This document shows, in pieces, positions 60,908 to 64,000 of a DNA stretch of 64,000 nucleotides. The notes under the pieces were generated by a model. It had not been told where the DNA came from and ran no database searches. It saw nothing but the letters and a program-made list of their open reading frames with translations. The DNA lies in assembly GCA_008711295.1 (NCBI GenBank), contig VUYV01000068.1:2125689-2189688 (forward strand). Reading direction: 5' to 3'. Origin of the DNA: Anarhynchus alexandrinus. Taxonomy: Eukaryota; Chordata; Aves; Charadriiformes; Charadriidae. Positions within the stretch are counted from its first letter, which is position 1. Every line of letters begins with the position of its first letter. The translations under genes and the position numbers were made by a program.

Positions 60908-61262
60908 TCCACATACTGTCCAGTTCTGGGCTCCCCAGTTCAAGAGGGATAGGGAACTGCTGGAGAGAGTCCAGCGAAGGGCAACTAAGATGATTGAGGG
61001 ATTGGAGCATCTCCCTTATGAGGAAAGGCTGAGAGAGCTGGAACTCTGTAGCCTGGAGAAGAGAAGGCTGAGGGGAGACCTTATTACTGCTTACAAATAT
61101 CTAAAGGGTGGGTTGAAGGAGGATGGACCCAGACTCTTCTCGGTGGTTCCCAGTGACAGGACGAGGGGCGATGGGCACAAGTTGGNGGGGAGTTGGACTA
61201 GATGATCTCTGGAGGTCCCTTCCAACTCTGAAAATTCTGTGATTCTGTGATTCTGTGATTCT
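60908..61262 (+). mobile_element. CR1 LINE 3' fragment interrupted by a single N
   Basis: Same subfamily as the 41.2-kb copy, starting slightly further 5' (cacatactgtccagttctgg). It shows the same ORF2 C-terminal frame ([17 protein letters not shown]), the 'ggagttggactagatgatct' 3' landmark and the octamer tail. At the N (61186) about 160 bp present in the other copy is missing (the stretch from 41491 to 41653), so the element is artefactually or truly deleted there. Confidence 0.95.
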
Positions 61263-62569
61263 CCAACAGACCCTGTATCCCAACAGGGTGGTTCTGAACA
61301 CAATGGGGCACTCAGTCTGGCCAGGGACAAGTGCTCCAGGGCTGCTTCACTATGCCCAACCGGGGAGTTTCAGGGAAGCTCTGCTCCCCCCTGGGGTGAA
61401 CCCTCCAGACTGATTGACATCCAGCAGCTCCTGGGATGCTGCTTCTGGCCCATTTTTTAGGCAACATGGGTGCTCTTTTGAAAACCTACACACCAGTTCT
61501 AGGCCTCCGGTGGGAAGAGATGAAATATTTTGCAAATCATTTCTGGCAGAAGCGAGTCAGAAGGGAAGGTGTTTGGAGCAGTTCAGGGAGCAATCACAGT
61601 GCAGTTGTCTGCTTCAGAGCCTCTTTCATCCTCTCCTTTCCACCCTTCCTAGCACAGTTATCTGGTGTCTATTAGAGCCGAGTTTATCAATCCTTCACCT
61701 GGGGGAACATTGGCAGGATTTTTTTCCATTGCTTCATAGTTTATTTTCACAACCTGGAAGAACATTAACAGCTTTTAGACCTCCGCCGCCTTGTCAAAAT
61801 GGTTGAAAATGGCCAATAAGTCCTAAAGTTATTGGCAGCAGATAGTGGCAGACAAACTCCCAAAGCCTGATCCTATAAGCCTTGTTTCATTAGGGAAACA
61901 GGCTAAAAACAGCCATAGCCTGAAGGTCATGGTATTTCCACCCAGGACAAGCATTTTCAGTCTGGACAGCCACTGATAGATCCTCTTAACACCCGAAGTA
62001 ACACCTCCTGCTCCATCTGTAGCAATTAGGAGACAAAATGTGTTCACATGGTTTTCAGGGCAGTTTCGAAGCTCCTGAAGTGGACCCCACACCGTGTAAG
62101 ACCGTCCCCTCACCACCCTCCAGCCTGCCATGCAAGCAGTGGTGGGCTTTTGTGGGAGCTGAACTCTGCTGGATGGATCTGCCTGGAAGGGCAGGCAGGT
62201 TTTGTGGAGAGATGGGAAAAGAAATGGGCTGCATGATCTGGAAGAGAGGAGGCTTCCTTTGTAAGGGAGAGTGGCTACAGGTGCAGAGGCGCTGTGTGCT
62301 TGTGACTTAAGAACCAGTATCCATTATTATTTATGATTAAATGTCCATCTGTCAAATTAAAATGCCTTCTTTTGAAGTTACACATCGCAGAAGAATAAGA
62401 GCGAAGCCACAGACATCTCTGTACAATGTTTTTTTGTCCATCATTCTCTGAAGCCTATTGAAGCAGAAAACATATTTGCATTACAAAGGATGCAGTGTCT
62501 TTGTGTCTCAGTGCAGTGTCTCAGACCTGAGCAATCTTCCTTTCTAATGACGGTCAAGTAAAAACCCTG

Positions 62570-62625
62570 GTCCAAATTAATCTGTGGTGTGACTCCTCCT
62601 ACTTCAGAGGAGTTACAGCCAGACT
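62570..62625. repeat. Partial copy of the inverted-repeat family
   Basis: 'tgtggtgtgactcctcctac' followed by 'ttcagaggagttacagccag' is an imperfect palindrome: GACTCCTC and GAGGAGTTAC pair around the centre. It matches the core of the family (gtgtaactcc..tgacttcaatggagttacacc). Confidence 0.55.
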
Positions 62626-62747
62626 GAAGGCACCCCACTAATCTAGACACTTCTACACTAACCCCACTTCTAGACAGGGCTCTTCCCTTTGAGTGCAGCC
62701 TGTTGCATCAAGTCAGCTACAGAGAGGACACTGGCAAAAAGTCCCCA

Positions 62748-62860
62748 AGGGCCTGATTCTTCTCATCCTCCTTGCGGTGCAAGTCAGGCCTGACACAGGT
62801 CAGCTGAATTAAGATAATGTAAAACTCGGAGTGAATGAAGGGCAAAATCATGGAGTTTCT
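62748..62860. repeat. Near full-length copy of the inverted-repeat family
   Basis: Starts 'gggcctgattcttctcatcc' and ends 'gggcaaaatcatgg', which in reverse complement begins 'ccatgattttgccc', giving terminal inverted similarity over about 110 bp. The interior keeps 'gtgcaagtcaggcc' and 'gtaaaactcggagtgaatga' segments typical of the family. Confidence 0.55.
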
Positions 62861-64000
62861 ACTCATCAAGTGTACCTCCAGTGTATTGATTTGGAGGCTG
62901 GAACATGTTCATCTGCTCTCCCGGTATTCAAAATCCAAGGAAATGTGACAACTCCAGCTCACCTGTCTCTAGAGAAAAAGTCTTCAAGGGGTCAGATGTT
63001 TTCCAAACCTTTGCATGACCCCTCCAAAGGCCTGGGTCCATCTAAAGTCAGAGATTTGTAACATGGGTTTGATTTTCTTGCTTTCACAGTCACTCTCTGA
63101 GGCCATGTAGCATAGGCAAGGCTGCCCTGCCCTGCTCGCTCTTGTTCTGCTGATGGGGTCTTGCCTCTTTCCCATTAAGAAGTGCTGTCTCCTCCCCTGC
63201 CTCCTGCGGCACAGACCCCGGTGAAAAGCCCTCCCTGCAAGGGGACCACAAAGGTACAAGCATCTGCATTGATGCCACCAAGTGAGCAAGCAATTGAAGT
63301 GCTCCTCGCCAGAAAAGAGCTTCTGCAGACTGCCGACCCGGTTTCTGACAGCAGCAGCTGACGCACAATGCTCCCATTCAGCCGCCGGCAGGTCCTCAGT
63401 GCTCACGGGACGTGCTGGCCTTCGGCTTAATTCAGTGTGCAATGGATAAATCGCACGGAGGCTTTGCTCCCTGCGCTCACCCCCACTGGGAAGCGCAGCA
63501 CTGGGGGACCCTGTGCAGCCTTTGCCGTGTTTTCAGCCCCAGGCCTTAAAGGAGGCTGTTTCACCGGCCATAGTTTCTAGCTGCCTTTCCTTGAAGTCTT
63601 GAGTCTCTTTCCCACTGGTTTTATCGGGTTTCCTTGTTCTCCTCCTCTGCTCCTTCCTGGGTGGCTCCCGATGGCTGCAGCTCCTGCTCCTGCACAGTGC
63701 AGCCCCCTCCCCTTCCCATGGAATCAGTGCCGCCGATCCTCAGTGGTACCCGAGCATCACCACCAGCACCCTACAGCATGGCGGGCAGCAGGGAGGGCAC
63801 TGGGGACAGGCTCGCTCTGCCCCTTCACCCCACAATGCGGGCTGGAAGCTGGGGGCTTGATTCAGATTTAAGCAGGTGTGATTTCTGTTTGGAAGACGGG
63901 GGATGGAAAAACAGGTCAGACAGTGAAAGTGGGGGATTATGGTTTAATAGGGCATAGTGTATGACTCGGGGAGAGGATAGTTTGGATGCAGACAGAATAG

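Larger units (their letters stand above)
61263..64000. other. Intergenic sequence, no gene recognised
   Basis: Contains two copies of the inverted-repeat family (listed separately). The remainder is unique-looking, with short frames on both strands (for example 62984-63442 on the minus strand) that carry no domain. Confidence 0.6.

Noticed and set aside
1..64000. 5S rRNA genes, which lie near RHOU in human
   Set aside because: I saw no 5S sequence on either strand. The human cluster is on the upstream side of RHOU, outside this window.
1..64000. CRISPR arrays, operons, phage or bacterial features
   Set aside because: Spliced exons, vertebrate LINE and SINE elements and microsatellites show this is vertebrate nuclear DNA. 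No regular spacer arrays exist.

Overview
The window is vertebrate nuclear DNA, most likely from a bird. One protein-coding gene is recognisable: the 3' part of RHOU (Wrch-1, an atypical Cdc42-like Rho GTPase) on the + strand within the first 6.2 kb. The sauropsid assignment rests on CR1 LINE fragments with the typical octamer tail (ATTCTGTG-like units) at about 41.2 and 60.9 kb, much older CR1 fragments at about 11.2 and 23.6 kb, scattered decayed MIR-like SINEs, and a generally low repeat load. I favour a bird; a crocodilian or turtle is not excluded. Three runs of N show that this is a draft assembly.

Layout. 1-15: end of a RHOU intron. 16-74: a 59-nt internal exon ending at the DTAGQ (G3) motif. 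75-3185: a 3.1-kb intron. 3186-3641: the terminal coding exon, 151 codons ending CCFV and TAG. 3642 to about 6220: a probable 3' UTR, ending near an AATAAA at 6197-6202. The first RHOU exon (proline-rich N-terminus, P-loop, switch I) lies upstream, outside the window.

From about 6.2 kb to 64 kb I find no gene that I can support. The open frames there are short, often open on both strands at once, and carry no recognisable domain. This stretch holds CR1 and MIR-like fragments, at least six degenerate copies of a roughly 100-bp imperfect inverted-repeat family, microsatellites, a 265-bp purine tract, a G-rich tract, a few small CpG-rich patches that could be regulatory, and assembly defects (an 82-N gap inside a T tract and two single-N joins). 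In human, the sequence 3' of RHOU is also a long gene-poor interval, so a regulatory landscape around RHOU is the natural reading, but that is inference.

I did not find an undescribed biological system. The most useful leads are the recurring inverted-repeat family, the assembly joins that distort local sequence, and a few CpG-rich or palindromic patches that may be enhancers or non-coding promoters.
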